Below the pieces are notes generated by a model that searched no databases, was not told the origin of the DNA, and worked only from the letters and a program-made list of their open reading frames with translations. Made by a program: the position numbers and the translations under genes. A stretch of 64,000 nucleotides of DNA from positions 82,966 to 146,965 of the forward strand of contig CAVXHJ010000006.1 in assembly GCA_963761435.1 (NCBI GenBank), read 5' to 3'. Source of the DNA: Roseiarcus sp963761435 (GTDB taxonomy: Bacteria > Pseudomonadota > Alphaproteobacteria > Rhizobiales > Beijerinckiaceae). Of the stretch, positions 63,369 to 64,000 are shown piece by piece (positions within the stretch are counted from its first letter, which is position 1; every line of letters begins with the position of its first letter).

Positions 63369-64000
63369 TTGGCCTTATGGACCCTGTTTGGGCTGACGAG
63401 CGGGAAAGCGACGACGCCGTGGCCGGCGGGCGACGGATCGGACGGTCAGGACGGCGTGCTCGGCATGCCGCGGCATCATCCTGAGGCGTGCCGCGAGGGG
63501 TGCGAAGACTGCGCGGCGGTATGTCCGACGCAGGCAATCGAAGTCCGGGACAAACGCGTCTTAGTTGACTATGGACGATGCGTCGTGTGCCAGCTGTGCA
63601 CCGAAGCGTGCCCGACGGGCGCGATGAAGCCTTCCAACGATTGGGCGTTCGGCGTCCGTGATCGGGCCGACCTTATCTGGTCGAACGATGGGGCGCGATC
63701 GGCGGCCGCGCGGCCATCCGCACGAAGTGCGTTTCACCGCAGCCTCCACATCCGCCACGTCGACGCCGGCTCCTGCAACGGCTGCGAGTCCGAGCTGCAG
63801 GGCCTGAATAACCCGTTCTATAATCTTCATCGCTTTGGGATCTTCTTCACCCCGTCGCCGCGCTTCGCCGATCTGTTGCTCGTTACCGGACCGGTGACGC
63901 ACGCCATGTTCGAGCCGCTCAAGGCAGCCTACGACGCCATGGCCGAACCGCGATGGGTGATGGCTGTCGGCACATGCGCTGTCTCGGGCGGGATACCAGG
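63369..64000 (+). CDS. hyfI: HyfI-like small subunit with N-terminal 2[4Fe-4S] ferredoxin domain (fusion, cut by window end)
   Basis: Starts at TTG 63369 behind AGGAGGCG. Residues ~35-90 are a bacterial ferredoxin domain with C41, C45, C48, C52 and C71, C74, C77, C81. From ~125 onward it is NuoB/HyfI-like, with C136-N-G-C139-E (D-A-G-S-C-N-G-C-E-S-E-L) and G-T-C-A-V-S-G-G retained, so the proximal cluster N2-like site is present. It merges what are HyfH (ferredoxin) and HyfI in E. coli. The last codons lie beyond 64000. Confidence 0.9.
   Translation, partial: MALWTLFGLTSGKATTPWPAGDGSDGQDGVLGMPRHHPEACREGCEDCAAVCPTQAIEVRDKRVLVDYGRCVVCQLCTEACPTGAMKPSNDWAFGVRDRADLIWSNDGARSAAARPSARSAFHRSLHIRHVDAGSCNGCESELQGLNNPFYNLHRFGIFFTPSPRFADLLLVTGPVTHAMFEPLKAAYDAMAEPRWVMAVGTCAVSGGIP

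Overview
The window is a 64 kb piece of a GC-rich chromosome. Gene content and protein style point to an alphaproteobacterium, most likely of the Hyphomicrobiales (Rhizobiales). Indicators are rpsP-rimM-trmD, a GAF-containing PtsP, an extensin-family lipoprotein, a DUF1007/NicO pair, and the palindromic 'MAGLVPAIH'-type intergenic repeat seen in many genomes of that order. A closer placement (for example Beijerinckiaceae/Methylocystaceae) would be a guess.

Layout. 1-1043: an IorB/IorA-type molybdenum hydroxylase (minus strand, cut by the window edge). 1532-6274: translation genes ffh, rpsP, rimM and trmD, interrupted between rimM and trmD by a lone Rieske protein and a ParD/ParE-like toxin-antitoxin pair. 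6523-9204: etfB-etfA-hbd (minus). 9585-14875: a peptide-type ABC importer. 15073-19073: ptsP, prfA, nadD. 19074-19755: repeats. 19756-25708: TPR lipoprotein, extensin protein, DUF1007, NicO, PEBP-like protein and DmeF, a small Ni/Co-handling neighbourhood. 25804-26661: wreckage of a conjugative element (DUF499 ATPase and DUF3363 relaxase pieces).

26758-36355 is an accessory catabolic island: a LysR regulator diverges from a hydrolase, an extradiol-type VOC dioxygenase, a Rieske ferredoxin, an FAD monooxygenase, an MFS carrier, a cupin, an FAH hydrolase, an epimerase and a metal-dependent cyclase. Remnants of a second FAD monooxygenase and an SDR lie between the FAH and epimerase genes. The logic is ring hydroxylation, ring cleavage and hydrolysis of an unidentified aromatic or N-heteroaromatic compound. 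A PanB-like enzyme follows. 38025-44814: a small winged-helix regulator, LrgA/LrgB, leucyl aminopeptidase, a bacterial calpain and a membrane-anchored KAP-type NTPase. 44842-52723: an MdtABC-like RND efflux operon (minus). 52904-52978: tRNA-Gly(GCC). 53479-54397: a transposase relic and a histidine phosphatase. 54755-57859: two tandem MutS-core ATPases without mismatch-recognition domains.

58066-58743 is a decayed insertion sequence with inverted ends. Directly downstream is a Hyf-like membrane operon (hyfC, E, F, G, I-like) running off the window. Its large subunit lacks all four Ni-binding cysteines while its small subunit keeps cluster cysteines, so it is best read as an energy-converting hydrogenase-related (Ehr) complex, not a hydrogenase.

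At least seven otherwise intact genes carry a single-base frameshift (hbd, etfB, the ABC ATPase, the cupin gene, the second RND gene, the histidine phosphatase, the second MutS-like gene). The density suggests sequence or assembly indels more than true gene death, and coordinates below span each shift.
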